The notes: generated by a model not told the origin, from the letters alone. A DNA stretch of 64,000 bases from Aneurinibacillus uraniidurans (GCF_028471905.1 NZ_CP116902.1:2516501-2580500); one strand, 5' to 3'; numbered from the stretch's first letter, positions 17,365 through 26,399 are shown. A program made the numbers and translations.

Positions 17365-18531
17365 TTAAAACTCCTTGATGTGCGACAAGTAAGCAGTATA
17401 ATTCGCTTTCATCTCTTCTAGCGAATCAGAACCGAACTTCTCGCACAATGCATCCGCAAGTGTAAAGCTAACGACAGCCTCTGCCACTACGCTTGCCGCC
17501 GGTACGGCACAGCTATCAGAGCGTTCAATTGTCGCTTCGAATGTTTCTTTTGTATCAATATCTACGCTTTTTAGTGGTTTGTACAGCGTCGGAATCGGCT
17601 TCATTACGCCGCGCACAACAACTGGCATTCCATTTGTCATACCGCCTTCAAGGCCACCCGCACGGTTCGTGCTGCGTGCATATCCTTTTTGCTCATCAAG
17701 AACAATCTCATCGTGTACTTGCGAGCCTGGACGAGCTGCTGCTTCGAATCCAATACCGATCTCTACTCCTTTAAATGCCTGAATGCTCATCATCGCCTGG
17801 GCAAGACGTCCATCAAGCTTGCGATCCCACTGCACATGCGAACCAAGCCCAATCGGCAGTCCATCTGCGATTACTTCCACGATGCCGCCGAGTGAATCAC
17901 CGTCTGCTTTAGCCTTATCAATTAGGTCCATCATACGTTGACCCGCTTCTTCATCCAGACAGCGTACCGGAGACTCCTCGGTAATTCGGATTAATTCATC
18001 TATGCTTACCTGTACCGGCTTCGCTTCCACTTCGCCAATTCGCAATACATGACCGCCGATTGTAATATCAAACTGTTCTAACAATTGACGAGCTACAGCA
18101 CCGACCGCGACGCGAATCGCTGTTTCCCGCGCACTGGAACGCTCTAAAATATTGCGCATGTCCCGCTGGTTGTATTTCAGCGCACCGTTTAAGTCAGCAT
18201 GTCCCGGACGTGGACGCGCTACACGGCGTTTTTCTTCGTACTCATCTGGATCAACCGGAGATGGGCTCATAATTTTTTCCCAATGTGTCCAATCTTTATT
18301 CTCGACAACGAGACAGATTGGTGCGCCTGTTGTTTTTCCATGACGTACACCTGCTACAATCTGCACTTCATCTTTTTCAATCTGCATACGGCGACCGCGT
18401 CCGTGTCCCTTCATACGGCGCAACAGTTGCTCGTTAATTTTTTCAATCGAAAGGGGAACGTTTGCAGGAACACCTTCGATGATGGCCGTCAATTGAGGAC
18501 CGTGTGATTCCCCTGATGTCAAATAACGCAT
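17365..18531 (-). CDS. aroC: Chorismate synthase
   Basis: Makes chorismate from EPSP with reduced FMN. Signature stretches are the N-terminal [18 protein letters not shown], the R-P-G-H-A-D motif, and [13 protein letters not shown]. 388 residues. First gene of the supra-operon, called aroF in B. subtilis. The ribosome site is TGGAGGAAGAAC, and a TATAAT at 18566-18571 about 30 bases before the ATG may be its -10 element; no clear -35 is visible. In B. subtilis cheR is directly upstream, as here, but here a terminator and a palindromic element intervene. Confidence 0.97.
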   Translation of the reverse strand: MRYLTSGESHGPQLTAIIEGVPANVPLSIEKINEQLLRRMKGHGRGRRMQIEKDEVQIVAGVRHGKTTGAPICLVVENKDWTHWEKIMSPSPVDPDEYEEKRRVARPRPGHADLNGALKYNQRDMRNILERSSARETAIRVAVGAVARQLLEQFDITIGGHVLRIGEVEAKPVQVSIDELIRITEESPVRCLDEEAGQRMMDLIDKAKADGDSLGGIVEVIADGLPIGLGSHVQWDRKLDGRLAQAMMSIQAFKGVEIGIGFEAAARPGSQVHDEIVLDEQKGYARSTNRAGGLEGGMTNGMPVVVRGVMKPIPTLYKPLKSVDIDTKETFEATIERSDSCAVPAASVVAEAVVSFTLADALCEKFGSDSLEEMKANYTAYLSHIKEF

Positions 18532-18603
18532 GTTCTTCCTCCAACCTTACTTATTTTTATCAGCTATTATAGTATAGTGGCGAGAAAAATCATAGTACCG
18601 AGC

Positions 18604-18800
18604 AAGAGGGATATTTATTTTTCTTGCTCGTTGCCCTCCTACAAGGAAGCATACACTGTCCGTAAAACTGTCTCTCCAGGCGGAGTCCATAAAAAAAGCC
18701 ATGAAGTTTCACACTGGAGCATTATGTCCTCTGATCGCCTTCCGAGCCTGTTTTACTAAGAAGAAGGGCAAAATTCGCCTGAAAAATAAATATCCCTCTT
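18604..18800. repeat. 197-bp palindromic element with perfect 20-bp inverted ends
   Basis: AAGAGGGATATTTATTTTTC at 18604-18623 is repeated exactly, inverted, at 18781-18800. Inside, TTGCCCT (18631-18637) pairs with AGGGCAA (18765-18771) and GTAAAAC (18662-18668) with GTTTTAC (18750-18756), so the whole unit is a long imperfect palindrome. A second pairing, CGAGCAAG (18599-18606) with CTTGCTCG (18623-18630), would put the left 20-mer in a local hairpin loop, so two exclusive folds are possible. No ORF or flanking target duplication seen. A MITE-like element is the simplest reading. Confidence 0.75.
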
Positions 18801-18841
18801 CACTTCCTCACACCACCAAAGCTACGATTCCACATAAACAC

Positions 18842-18873
18842 AAAACACCCCGTGCTCTAAACAGCACGGGGTG
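18842..18873 (-). terminator. Terminator after cheR
   Basis: Eleven-base perfect stem CACCCCGTGCT/AGCACGGGGTG followed by GTTTTG on the minus strand, about ten bases after the cheR stop. Confidence 0.85.
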
Positions 18874-18882
18874 AACCATATG

Positions 18883-19659
18883 TTACATTTTGCGGTAGAA
18901 GAAAGTATCTTCCGGCTCGAAGCCATATTGCTGCGGCTGAAAGATCTGCTCCGTACTGCCGACGAACAGCACACCACCCGGGCGAAGAGCGGCGGCAAAT
19001 TTGTGATACAGTTCGTTTTTCGCTTCCTCTGTGAAGTAAATCATCACATTGCGGCAGATGATAAGATCAAAATTATGATCGAAAGAATCTGCCAACATGT
19101 TGTGGCGCTTGAATTTGATCAGTCGCTTGATGTCGTCTGACATTTCATACATGACGCCATCTTTGCGGAAATATTTAGCCACCAAATCTTTCGGTGCATC
19201 CTGTAAGGAGCGATCCGTATACACTCCCCGCTTCGCTTTGGCAATGGCACCCTCATCCAAGTCTGTTGCCTGAATATCGATTTCATGCAGCGGCATGAAT
19301 TTGGATAACAACATCGCCAGCGAGTACGGCTCTTCTCCAGTGGAGCAGGCAGCACTCCAACACTTGATTTTTCCTTTTTCTTTTTGTAGCCGCGGAATGA
19401 TTTTTGATTCAAGCACTTGCCAGCGGCTCGGATTGCGGAAAAACTCGGACACGTTAATCGTCATGCGATCAAGAAATTCATCAAACAACTCCTGATTTTT
19501 CATCATGCCTTCAAAAAACGCATCAAAGCTATTATAGCCGCGCTTTACGCGCAGTGAGGTGAGGCGACGCTTCATTTGTGCCTCTTTATAAAGCGCTAAG
19601 TCAATTCCGGTTTTCCGTTTGACATTGGCGATAAATTGTATAAAATCACGATCTTCCAT
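18883..19659 (-). CDS. cheR: Chemotaxis protein methyltransferase CheR
   Basis: Methylates glutamates of chemoreceptors using S-adenosylmethionine. The N-terminal helical domain (R-R-L-T-S-L-R-V-K-R-G) precedes the SAM domain with C-W-S-A-A-C-S-T-G-E-E-P-Y-S-L-A-M and I-Q-A-T-D-L-D. I-C-R-N-V-M-I-Y-F follows. 258 residues. Same place as in B. subtilis, between ndk and aroC. A chemoreceptor at 56.8-58.9 kb could be one of its substrates. Confidence 0.96.
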   Translation of the reverse strand: MEDRDFIQFIANVKRKTGIDLALYKEAQMKRRLTSLRVKRGYNSFDAFFEGMMKNQELFDEFLDRMTINVSEFFRNPSRWQVLESKIIPRLQKEKGKIKCWSAACSTGEEPYSLAMLLSKFMPLHEIDIQATDLDEGAIAKAKRGVYTDRSLQDAPKDLVAKYFRKDGVMYEMSDDIKRLIKFKRHNMLADSFDHNFDLIICRNVMIYFTEEAKNELYHKFAAALRPGGVLFVGSTEQIFQPQQYGFEPEDTFFYRKM

Positions 19660-19760
19660 TCTATGATATCCCCTTATCCTGTTTCACTTGCTGGTTTTCA
19701 TTTCTCTCCCAATCTATATTCATTCGGCAACTCCGGCTTTTTTCCTGCTGTTTACCTATT

Positions 19761-19789
19761 AAAAAAAGCTCCCATGACGGGAGCTTTTT
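19761..19789 (-). terminator. Terminator after ndk
   Basis: AAGCTCCCGTCATGGGAGCTT hairpin with a minus-strand run of seven T residues, about 15 bases beyond the ndk stop. Confidence 0.85.
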
Positions 19790-19803
19790 CTACAAACAGA
19801 TAA

Positions 19804-20253
19804 CTAGATCCATTTGTTCATTGTTTTTTCATATTCATGCTGCTCTGCTTGAGTGAACCAGAGGCCGATTTCGCGCTCTGCTGTTTCTGGTGCATCAGAA
19901 CCGTGAATGATGTTCATGCCCATGCTGATACCGAAATCACCACGGATTGTGCCTGGTGCTGCTTCCGCTGGATTTGTTTTACCCATCATGTTACGAGCTG
20001 TCGAGATTACATTCTCGCCTTCCCATACCATTGCAAATACCGCGCCAGATGTGATGAAATCAACGAGTTCACCAAAGAACGGCTTTTCTTTATGCTCTGC
20101 ATAATGCTCTTCTGCCAGTTCGCGTGGCACGTTCATCAGTTTTGCACCAATCAGGTGAAAACCTTTACGCTCAAATCGATTCATAATTTCGCCGATCAGA
20201 TTGCGTTGAACCGCATCCGGTTTTGCCATAATAAATGTACGTTGCTTTGCCAT
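19804..20253 (-). CDS. ndk: Nucleoside diphosphate kinase
   Basis: Balances nucleoside triphosphate pools by phosphate exchange through a histidine intermediate. The active-site histidine is in N-I-I-H-G-S-D, preceded by G-T-I-R-G-D-F-G, and the N terminus [17 protein letters not shown] is standard. 149 residues. Located between cheR and hepT as in Bacillus. Confidence 0.97.
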   Translation of the reverse strand: MAKQRTFIMAKPDAVQRNLIGEIMNRFERKGFHLIGAKLMNVPRELAEEHYAEHKEKPFFGELVDFITSGAVFAMVWEGENVISTARNMMGKTNPAEAAPGTIRGDFGISMGMNIIHGSDAPETAEREIGLWFTQAEQHEYEKTMNKWI

Positions 20254-20356
20254 ATATACCTAACCTCCAATTGTTTTGTGAATCCATGAATTATGTATCA
20301 TGCACATATGCACGCATCGAAAATTGTAGCAAAAGTCCAGGCACTTTGCAAGTTTG

Positions 20357-21313
20357 TCAAAATTTACGCTCGCCAATAAAGCGAGCAATCTTGCTCAGCG
20401 AGTCGCGATCACGCCCAGCCGGAAGCCCGTCAAGCGCAGCCAGTGCCCGATCAAGGTAACGCTCGGCCAGACGCTGTGTAAACGCAAGCCCTTCCCCGTT
20501 GCGGACAAGTTCAATCACCCGCTCGATCTGAGTCGGATCTTCTGCCATACGACGGAACTCATCCGCCTGCTTACTTTGCTTATGCATATACAGTGCCGGA
20601 AGTGTAATGTTTCCCTGCCGCAGGTCGCTTCCTGCCGGTTTGCCAAGCGTTTTCTCATCGCCGGTAAAATCGAGAATGTCATCTCTAATTTGGAACGCCA
20701 TCCCGACATTATAGCCATATAAATACAGACTACGTACAGCTGAATCTGGTGCACCCGTAGCAATCGCTCCAAGCTGGCAGCTCACTGCAATAAGCAGGGC
20801 TGTCTTACGGCGGATGCGGCGCAAATAATGCCGCAACCCTTGATCCCAATTATTAAAATCCCGAATCTGCTCAATTTCCCCGATGCTCATCTCCACAATC
20901 GCCCGCGACAAAATGCGGTGAATGCGCGGGTCAGTCAACTCAGCTGCAATCATAAGCGCCCGGGCAAAAATATAGTCCCCGGTATACATTGCAATCTTGT
21001 TGTCCCATTTTGCTTTTACGGTTGGCTTGCCACGGCGCAATTCTGCGTCATCAATGACATCATCATGCACAAGAGACGCCATATGAATGAGTTCAAGCGG
21101 CACCGCCACATATTTTAACCGTTCAATGTCATACGTACCAAACTTCCCACCAAGAAGTACAAAGACAGGGCGGATACGCTTCCCCCCTGCTTTGAGCAAA
21201 TGACTGGCTGTCTTTTGCAATACAGGCTCAGCTGTATCAATTGCACGGTCCAGCTCACGTTCGATTTTGTTCATATCCGCCCGAAACGGAAAAAATATAT
21301 CTGCTAGTTTCAT
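20357..21313 (-). CDS. hepT: Heptaprenyl diphosphate synthase component II
   Basis: The catalytic subunit of the two-part enzyme that makes the C35 side chain of menaquinone-7. Both aspartate-rich motifs are present: D-D-V-I-D-D-A-E-L-R-R-G-K-P and R-D-D-I-L-D-F-T-G, with K-P-A-G-S-D-L after the second. 318 residues, usual. It needs the small partner HepS, encoded at 24394-25203 in the same cluster, with the menaquinone genes in between. Confidence 0.93.
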   Translation of the reverse strand: MKLADIFFPFRADMNKIERELDRAIDTAEPVLQKTASHLLKAGGKRIRPVFVLLGGKFGTYDIERLKYVAVPLELIHMASLVHDDVIDDAELRRGKPTVKAKWDNKIAMYTGDYIFARALMIAAELTDPRIHRILSRAIVEMSIGEIEQIRDFNNWDQGLRHYLRRIRRKTALLIAVSCQLGAIATGAPDSAVRSLYLYGYNVGMAFQIRDDILDFTGDEKTLGKPAGSDLRQGNITLPALYMHKQSKQADEFRRMAEDPTQIERVIELVRNGEGLAFTQRLAERYLDRALAALDGLPAGRDRDSLSKIARFIGERKF

Positions 21314-21352
21314 TACGCTCCACCCATACCCGTACTGTATTGCCTATGCGCA

Positions 21353-22204
21353 CTACACAGCCGACTGGGCCGAATTCGGGTCCCATACTTCTACTTTCGC
21401 AGGCTCTGCTAGCAGACCGAGGTTAGCTGCACACGCATAGTAATATTCCAGACCTTTTTTATGTTCTGTCGTAAAATCATAAGACAAATGCCCGGCATAA
21501 TACTTCTTCCAAAATGACTCCGTTCCACCGAACTCCTCTTTCACCTGACGAATTACTTCGTCTAGTTCGGCCAGTCCTTGTTTCTTACTGCGCAAAAATT
21601 CATGATGCACACGGCTGAGAAGTGCCGATTGCTTTTGGACTGCTTCCCGGCGTACCGCCCATACCGCATATGTCATCCACATACCTGTATGGCGATACCA
21701 CATCTCACCTAAGTCATACATATAATACCTCGAATTATTCCACGATGCCAGCAGTGCATCATCTCCGATCAGAAGCGCTCCATCTGCTTGACTCATCATC
21801 ACGTCCAGATTGGACGGCATCGTCGTATACATCGGATGTATGCCTTCAAATGTCTGCAAAATAATCCGCAGTAAATTCACCGACGTTGCCGACATATCGG
21901 TCAAAGCAATATGCGGTTCAGACAACTCGGCGAGCGGTCGCTTCGTGAACAGAAAGATCGAGCCGACCGGACCGTGTGAACTAATCGATAAATCGGGCAA
22001 TACATCATACGCTTTATAATTACGGCCATATTCAAAGGACGAAACAGGTCCCGCATCAATCGTTCCCTCTGCCATGCCTTTATTTAGCTGCGCTGGCACC
22101 TGCGGGATGAGCTCCACCTGATTGTCGAATTCATCGAGCCGAAAGAAATGATAAATCGGGCGAATGTTTGTAAATGAAATCTTGCTAATTTTCATCCCTG
22201 TCAT
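21353..22204 (-). CDS. mqnA: Chorismate dehydratase MqnA (futalosine menaquinone pathway)
   Basis: Resembles MqnA, which removes water from chorismate to give 3-enolpyruvylbenzoate, the first step of the futalosine route. The family N terminus K-I-S-K-I-S-F-T-N-I-R-P-I-Y-H-F-F and the following motifs G-T-I-D-A-G-P-V-S-S-F-E-Y and I-G-D-D-A-L fit. ATG at 22204 (283 residues) is preferred, with GGGGAG upstream; a GTG at 22213 and an ATG at 22195 are alternatives. It lies four to ten bases after the ubiX-like gene. B. subtilis lacks this gene here and uses the Men pathway, so this is a clear lineage difference. Confidence 0.85.
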   Translation of the reverse strand: MTGMKISKISFTNIRPIYHFFRLDEFDNQVELIPQVPAQLNKGMAEGTIDAGPVSSFEYGRNYKAYDVLPDLSISSHGPVGSIFLFTKRPLAELSEPHIALTDMSATSVNLLRIILQTFEGIHPMYTTMPSNLDVMMSQADGALLIGDDALLASWNNSRYYMYDLGEMWYRHTGMWMTYAVWAVRREAVQKQSALLSRVHHEFLRSKKQGLAELDEVIRQVKEEFGGTESFWKKYYAGHLSYDFTTEHKKGLEYYYACAANLGLLAEPAKVEVWDPNSAQSAV

Positions 22205-22209
22205 GAAGC

Positions 22210-22800
22210 TCACTCTCCCCAGCGGCGAAATAAGTCATGCGGCACGTCTAATGTGTCCAAGATTTTGCCAACCATGAAGTTGACGAGATCATCCATTGTC
22301 TGAGGCCTGTGATAATATCCCGGCATCGCCGGTACGATGCGTGCTCCTGCTTGCGCTAGCTTCGTCATGTTCTCAAGCTGAATCACATTAAGCGGTGTTT
22401 CACGCGGCACAATGACAAGCTTTTTGCCTTCTTTAAGCATAACGTCAGCTGTACGCTCCAGCAAGTTTCCTGATGCACCGTGTGCAATGCCAGACAGCGT
22501 GCCCATCGAACACGGCACAATGACCATCGCATCGCTTCGGTATGAACCACTTGCCACCGGTGCAGTAAAATCCCGTAATGTATGATAATGCAGTTCGCCC
22601 ACTTCTGTTGGAAACTGCTCCGCAATCACACGTGCCCGGTCTGTCGTATCCAGGCCAAGTTCCTCATGAAACACTTGCCAGCCGGCTTCTGTCACGATGA
22701 GATGCACTTTATAATCATGACGCAAAAGCTCCTGTGTCAGCCGGACACCGTAAATCGCACCGCTTGCCCCTGTAATGCCAACAACAAAAATCTTCCTCAT
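22210..22800 (-). CDS. ubiX: UbiX-like flavin prenyltransferase
   Basis: 196 residues with the flavoprotein start V-G-I-T-G-A-S-G-A-I-Y-G-V-R-L and later V-P-R-E-T-P-L-N and P-A-M-P-G-Y-Y-H-R-P, all typical of the UbiX/Pad1 family. These proteins make prenylated FMN, the cofactor of UbiD-type decarboxylases. In the futalosine route a UbiD-like enzyme removes the carboxyl group of the prenylated intermediate, so the location between mqnA and mqnP makes sense. The UbiD partner is not in the window. Overlaps mqnP by four bases. Confidence 0.88.
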   Translation of the reverse strand: MRKIFVVGITGASGAIYGVRLTQELLRHDYKVHLIVTEAGWQVFHEELGLDTTDRARVIAEQFPTEVGELHYHTLRDFTAPVASGSYRSDAMVIVPCSMGTLSGIAHGASGNLLERTADVMLKEGKKLVIVPRETPLNVIQLENMTKLAQAGARIVPAMPGYYHRPQTMDDLVNFMVGKILDTLDVPHDLFRRWGE

Positions 22801-23660
22801 CTCATCACCAAATCAAGCATCGTAAACGCAAACACAACTACGCTTAGCACCCCATTCATCGTAAAGAACGCTGTGTTCAATTTTGATAGGTCATGCGGAG
22901 AAACAAGACGATGCTCATAAATAAGAATAAGTGCAGCAATCACAAGTCCGAGTGCAAACCATACATGCAGCCCGGTGATAAAATAAAGGGCTACAAAACC
23001 AATCATCGTAAGAATATGAAATAGACGTGCTAACTTGAGGGCACTGGCAATTCCGAAGTAACTCGGAATGGAATACAGTCCACGTTCACGGTCAAACTCT
23101 GCATCTTGACATGCATAAATCACATCAAAGCCGGCTGTCCACAATGCAACGGATACAAATAGGAGAATCCCCATCCAATCCACCCGACCTGTTGTCGCAA
23201 CCCAACCGCCCAGCGGCGCAAGTCCGATCGCAATGCCCAATACGATATGACATAGCCATGTAAATCGTTTGGTATACGAATAAAACACAAGGAAAAAGAC
23301 CGCAATCGGCAGCAATTTTACCGCCAGCATGTTCAGCTGGGAAGCCGCTACAAACAGCAGCACAAACGATGCAATAACAAAGAGAACCACTTCTTTTTTC
23401 TGTAACAATCCTGCCGGAATTGCACGCATGGCAGTACGCGGGTTCTCGCCGTCAAACTTGTAATCAATTAAACGGTTCAGTGCCATCGCTGCGCTCCGCG
23501 CACCAACCATCGCCATAATCACCCAAAAAATCTGCGCCCATGTCGGCCACATTCCGTTCACAACAAAGCTTCCGAGCACCGCTCCCATGAACGCGAACGG
23601 AAGCGCAAACAGCGTATGTTCAAACTTGATCATCTCAAGAATGATTCGCAGCTTATTCAC
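22797..23660 (-). CDS. mqnP: UbiA-family prenyltransferase, MqnP-type
   Basis: A 287-residue polytopic membrane enzyme with about nine hydrophobic spans. The two aspartate-rich sites of the UbiA family are N-R-L-I-D-Y-K-F-D-G-E-N-P-R-T and Y-A-C-Q-D-A-E-F-D-R-E-R-G. It is expected to attach the heptaprenyl chain to the naphthoate ring precursor. It overlaps the menH methyltransferase gene at its start and ubiX at its end by four bases each, so the four genes form one tight operon. MqnP rather than MenA is favoured because of mqnA and ubiX. Confidence 0.87.
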   Translation of the reverse strand: MNKLRIILEMIKFEHTLFALPFAFMGAVLGSFVVNGMWPTWAQIFWVIMAMVGARSAAMALNRLIDYKFDGENPRTAMRAIPAGLLQKKEVVLFVIASFVLLFVAASQLNMLAVKLLPIAVFFLVFYSYTKRFTWLCHIVLGIAIGLAPLGGWVATTGRVDWMGILLFVSVALWTAGFDVIYACQDAEFDRERGLYSIPSYFGIASALKLARLFHILTMIGFVALYFITGLHVWFALGLVIAALILIYEHRLVSPHDLSKLNTAFFTMNGVLSVVVFAFTMLDLVMR

Positions 23661-24391
23661 GATTCACTCACCTGCTTCTTATGCCCAATATGAAGTGCCG
23701 ATACGCCACCCACGAACAGCTTCGTCTCTACATTCACAAGCCCAACTTCACGGAATGCATCAGCAAGCTTACGACTGTCAGGAAAATTCGTCAGCGAATT
23801 CGGCAGCCAATTATATTCTTCATACTTATTTACTGTCATGCGGGCAATAAGCGGGAGAATATTATAAAAATAAAAATAAAACAGCTTCCGATATGGAGCA
23901 AATGGTGGTTTACTAACCTCAAGCGAGACAACTTGTCCACCCGGTTTCACAACCCGCATCATTTCACGGATAACTTGCTTGTAATCCGGCACATTGCGCA
24001 GGGCAAAGCCGATGGTGGCATAATCAAACGTATTGTCTGGATATGGAATGTTCATCGCATCTCCATTGACAAGCGTGATCTGGTCTAACTGTTTGGTTTT
24101 TATTTTTTGCGCACCAACATCAAGCATGTTCTGGCTAAAATCAAGCCCCACTACTTCTCCTGTCGGTCCGACCGCTTCCGCCAGACTAATCGTCCAATCG
24201 CATGTACCACAGCACAAATCGATGGCCTTTTCTCCCTTTGATACACCCATGCGCTTGTTTGTATACTCACGCCAGGCAACGTGCCGTCCAAAACTGATTA
24301 CGGAATTCATCCGATCGTATTCTTTCGCAATTGATTCAAATACGGAATGAACATACTCCGCCTTTTTGTCCCCCTGTAAGTTCTCTTGCAT
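23657..24391 (-). CDS. menH: Demethylmenaquinone methyltransferase
   Basis: The SAM-dependent final step to menaquinone (UbiE/MenG family). Motifs: Y-D-R-M-N-S-V-I-S-F-G-R-H near the N terminus, A-I-D-L-C-C-G-T-C-D-W as SAM motif I, and G-F-A-L-R-N-V-P-D-Y further on. 244 residues. Named menH in the Bacillus gerC locus (also menG or ubiE). It lies between hepS and the prenyltransferase gene, overlapping the latter by four bases. Confidence 0.95.
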   Translation of the reverse strand: MQENLQGDKKAEYVHSVFESIAKEYDRMNSVISFGRHVAWREYTNKRMGVSKGEKAIDLCCGTCDWTISLAEAVGPTGEVVGLDFSQNMLDVGAQKIKTKQLDQITLVNGDAMNIPYPDNTFDYATIGFALRNVPDYKQVIREMMRVVKPGGQVVSLEVSKPPFAPYRKLFYFYFYNILPLIARMTVNKYEEYNWLPNSLTNFPDSRKLADAFREVGLVNVETKLFVGGVSALHIGHKKQVSES

Positions 24392-24393
24392 GA

Positions 24394-25203
24394 CTACCTC
24401 TCCTCTGCCCTTGCTTTCTGGCTGTCCAATTCAGTGGCACATCCGTCAATCAACAGCTTTAGTTCTGTACGTACTACATCATCGCTAAGCTGGGAGGCAA
24501 ACTTACGGCTCTGATGCAATGCTTTGTGAAGCTCAGCTACGAGCTGCTGATGTGCTCCATGCACACCTACTTCCGCGTTCAGGCGAGCTACATACGGTCC
24601 AACTTCTTCATCCGTCGCTTGCTTCCGATACTCTCTAAGCAACTCTTCTGCTCGGAGTAACTGGTTGACAAGCCCCTTCCACGTCTCTTTCTGCTTGCTC
24701 CATGTCTCTACAAATGAAAGAATAAGCGCCGACTCCATTTTTACTTTGCCGTCTAAATACAGCTCCGCCGCTCCCCCTTTCAGACCATACAGGCGGATCT
24801 TCCACTCATTGATCTCCTGAATGCTGCGAGCAAGCTGCGCTACTGTACGCACGTCATCGATTTGAGCCAGCAAATCATAATACCGACTGCTAAAGTAATC
24901 TCCTGCAAGAATCGTCAACTGCCGATTCCGAATGCCTGACATCGTACGCTGACGCGCAAGCGTTACCGTCTCATGGCTGTCAAGACCAAGCTGAACGAGC
25001 GCTGTTGTCGCCACGTAACGAGCTACCTGTTCTTTCGGCGCGCCGCCTTCGTGTAGCACCAGTTGCAGAAGCCGGATACGAAGATGGGATACAGGCGGGT
25101 TTTCGATATAGGTATACAGGAACTGATTCGCTGTATTTCTAGCAATTAGCTCCATGATTGCTTCGGTTTCTCCCTGAAAACCACTTTGTAAAAGATTCAT
25201 CAT
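24394..25203 (-). CDS. hepS: Heptaprenyl diphosphate synthase component I
   Basis: The small regulatory partner of HepT, poorly conserved in sequence. The 269-residue helical protein fits the HEPPP_synt_1 family: L-G-L-D-S-H-E, then L-A-G-D-Y-F-S-S-R-Y-Y-D-L-L, and Y-L-D-G-K-V-K-M-E-S-A-L. Tandem ATG codons follow GGGGGACGTGTG; the upstream open frame to 25263 has no ribosome site. It is the first gene of the menaquinone operon and two bases from menH. The mtrB terminator at 25338-25365 lies just upstream, so it should have its own promoter. Confidence 0.87.
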   Translation of the reverse strand: MMNLLQSGFQGETEAIMELIARNTANQFLYTYIENPPVSHLRIRLLQLVLHEGGAPKEQVARYVATTALVQLGLDSHETVTLARQRTMSGIRNRQLTILAGDYFSSRYYDLLAQIDDVRTVAQLARSIQEINEWKIRLYGLKGGAAELYLDGKVKMESALILSFVETWSKQKETWKGLVNQLLRAEELLREYRKQATDEEVGPYVARLNAEVGVHGAHQQLVAELHKALHQSRKFASQLSDDVVRTELKLLIDGCATELDSQKARAEER

Positions 25204-25337
25204 CACACGTCCCCCAAACAAACATTCCGCACTCGCTGAAAACATACCTATAAAGTATACCATATCAGCATGTAGACTACACTATTCTTATTATATATTT
25301 GTTGTAATACTCTTGTACAGTAAGCCGGTGGAATAAC

Positions 25338-25365
25338 AAAAAACAAGCAGGATAGTCTGCTTGTT
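25338..25365 (-). terminator. Terminator after mtrB
   Basis: Perfect nine-base stem AACAAGCAG/CTGCTTGTT with a minus-strand TTTTTTG tail, twelve bases past the mtrB stop. Confidence 0.85.
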
Positions 25366-25376
25366 CTCCAAAAAGT

Positions 25377-25607
25377 TTACTCATCAACTAGCGTGTTCAT
25401 TTCTCCATTGCGAGTTTGAATAACCGCTTTGCCGCGCACTTTGATCGCGGATGTATGTTCTGTAAACTGCGCAATCATCACTTCACCCTTATCGAGCTTC
25501 TCGGAATGATGAAAACGAGTGGACTCTCCACGAGTCAAGCCGATCACATTTACTCCATTCTCTAGCGCCTTAATGACGATAAACTCACTGTTTGCTGGTG
25601 CGCTCAT
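25377..25607 (-). CDS. mtrB: Tryptophan RNA-binding attenuation protein TRAP
   Basis: A 76-residue protein that forms an 11-membered ring, binds tryptophan between subunits and wraps RNA containing GAG/UAG triplets. The RNA-contacting residues of the Bacillus protein are at the same numbers: Lys37, Lys56 and Arg58 (in H-S-E-K-L-D-K-G-E and S-A-I-K-V-R-G). Its target, the trp leader at 15754-15821, lies in this window. In B. subtilis mtrB follows mtrA (folE); here mtrA is absent and a 36-codon gene is in its place. Confidence 0.96.
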   Translation of the reverse strand: MSAPANSEFIVIKALENGVNVIGLTRGESTRFHHSEKLDKGEVMIAQFTEHTSAIKVRGKAVIQTRNGEMNTLVDE

Positions 25608-25681
25608 CTACGCTCCCCCTTTACTGGTTTCGATTACTATGCATGTTTACTATTGCGTAAAAAGGAAACGCTGTCAATCAT

Positions 25682-25792
25682 TTATCGATAGATCCGGAAG
25701 AGAATGTATATAAGCGAGAGAATGAGAACAACCCCAGTGAGGATTGACATATAAAATATTTTGGTATTGTTCTTAAATTTTATTTTACTCAT
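25682..25792 (-). CDS. Small single-span membrane protein (36 residues)
   Basis: A short open frame, MSKIKFKNNTK followed by one hydrophobic span (about residues 13-32) and a basic end F-R-I-Y-R. GAGGTGAACGAATCG upstream of ATG 25792 gives a good ribosome site. It sits between hbs and mtrB on the same strand. The basic N terminus suggests an N-in topology by the positive-inside rule. I do not recognise the family; small spore membrane proteins look like this, but that is speculation. Confidence 0.55.
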   Translation of the reverse strand: MSKIKFKNNTKIFYMSILTGVVLILSLIYILFRIYR

Positions 25793-25845
25793 CGATTCGT
25801 TCACCTCATCCTTAACATGCATCAAAGTAAACGATTTTACTCATT

Positions 25846-25877
25846 AAAAAGAGCCGTACGAATAATCGCACGGCTCC
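25846..25877 (-). terminator. Terminator after hbs
   Basis: GAGCCGTGCG...CGTACGGCTC stem followed by TTTTTAA on the minus strand, about 45 bases beyond the hbs stop. Confidence 0.8.
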
Positions 25878-25923
25878 CCTCACATGCCAGATGATTTGTG
25901 TGCATCCGACGGTATGTAGGCCA

Positions 25924-26196
25924 CTATTGAATGTCTTCTTTCAGTGCCTTGCCTGGCTTGAACGCTGGAATCTTGCTTGCTGCAATCTCGATCTCTTCGC
26001 CAGTTTGCGGATTACGACCTTTGCGAGCAGCACGCTCACGTACTTCGAAGTTACCGAAGCCGATCAGTTGTACCTTATCTCCACTTTTCAGCGCCTCTGT
26101 AATAGCGTCGAAAACAGCTTCCACCGCTTTCGTCGCGTCTTTTTTTGTCAGTTCCGCCACTTCGGATACACGGGTGATTAACTCAGTCTTATTCAT
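25924..26196 (-). CDS. hbs: DNA-binding protein HU
   Basis: A 90-residue nucleoid protein. [10 protein letters not shown] at the start and the DNA-binding arm [18 protein letters not shown] are standard. ATG 26196 is chosen because GGAGGTG lies seven bases before it; the GTG three codons upstream overlaps that site. It forms homodimers that bend DNA. Position between spoIVA and mtrB matches Bacillus. Confidence 0.97.
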   Translation of the reverse strand: MNKTELITRVSEVAELTKKDATKAVEAVFDAITEALKSGDKVQLIGFGNFEVRERAARKGRNPQTGEEIEIAASKIPAFKPGKALKEDIQ

Positions 26197-26368
26197 GTTC
26201 TTCACCTCCTCCCACAGAAGCAGTTTGCTATTCGTTGTGTACGATTTGTAGTATAAATATACGCGAATCCTACAATTTGAAAGGTTAACAAGCTAATAGT
26301 AATATAGAAAAGCCAGCAATTCAAGGGGATTGAGCCATATAACGGCATACTTTCTTCATCTGTACAGG

Positions 26369-26399
26369 AAAAAGGCTTCTTCCTGAGGGGAGAGAAGCC
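26369..26399 (-). terminator. Terminator after spoIVA
   Basis: GGCTTCT/AGAAGCC stem followed by a minus-strand TTTTTCC tail, 35 bases past the spoIVA stop. Confidence 0.8.

Noticed and set aside
18532-18882. Riboswitch upstream of aroC
   Set aside because: The palindromic element lies upstream of the likely aroC -10, and no known riboswitch consensus is recognisable.
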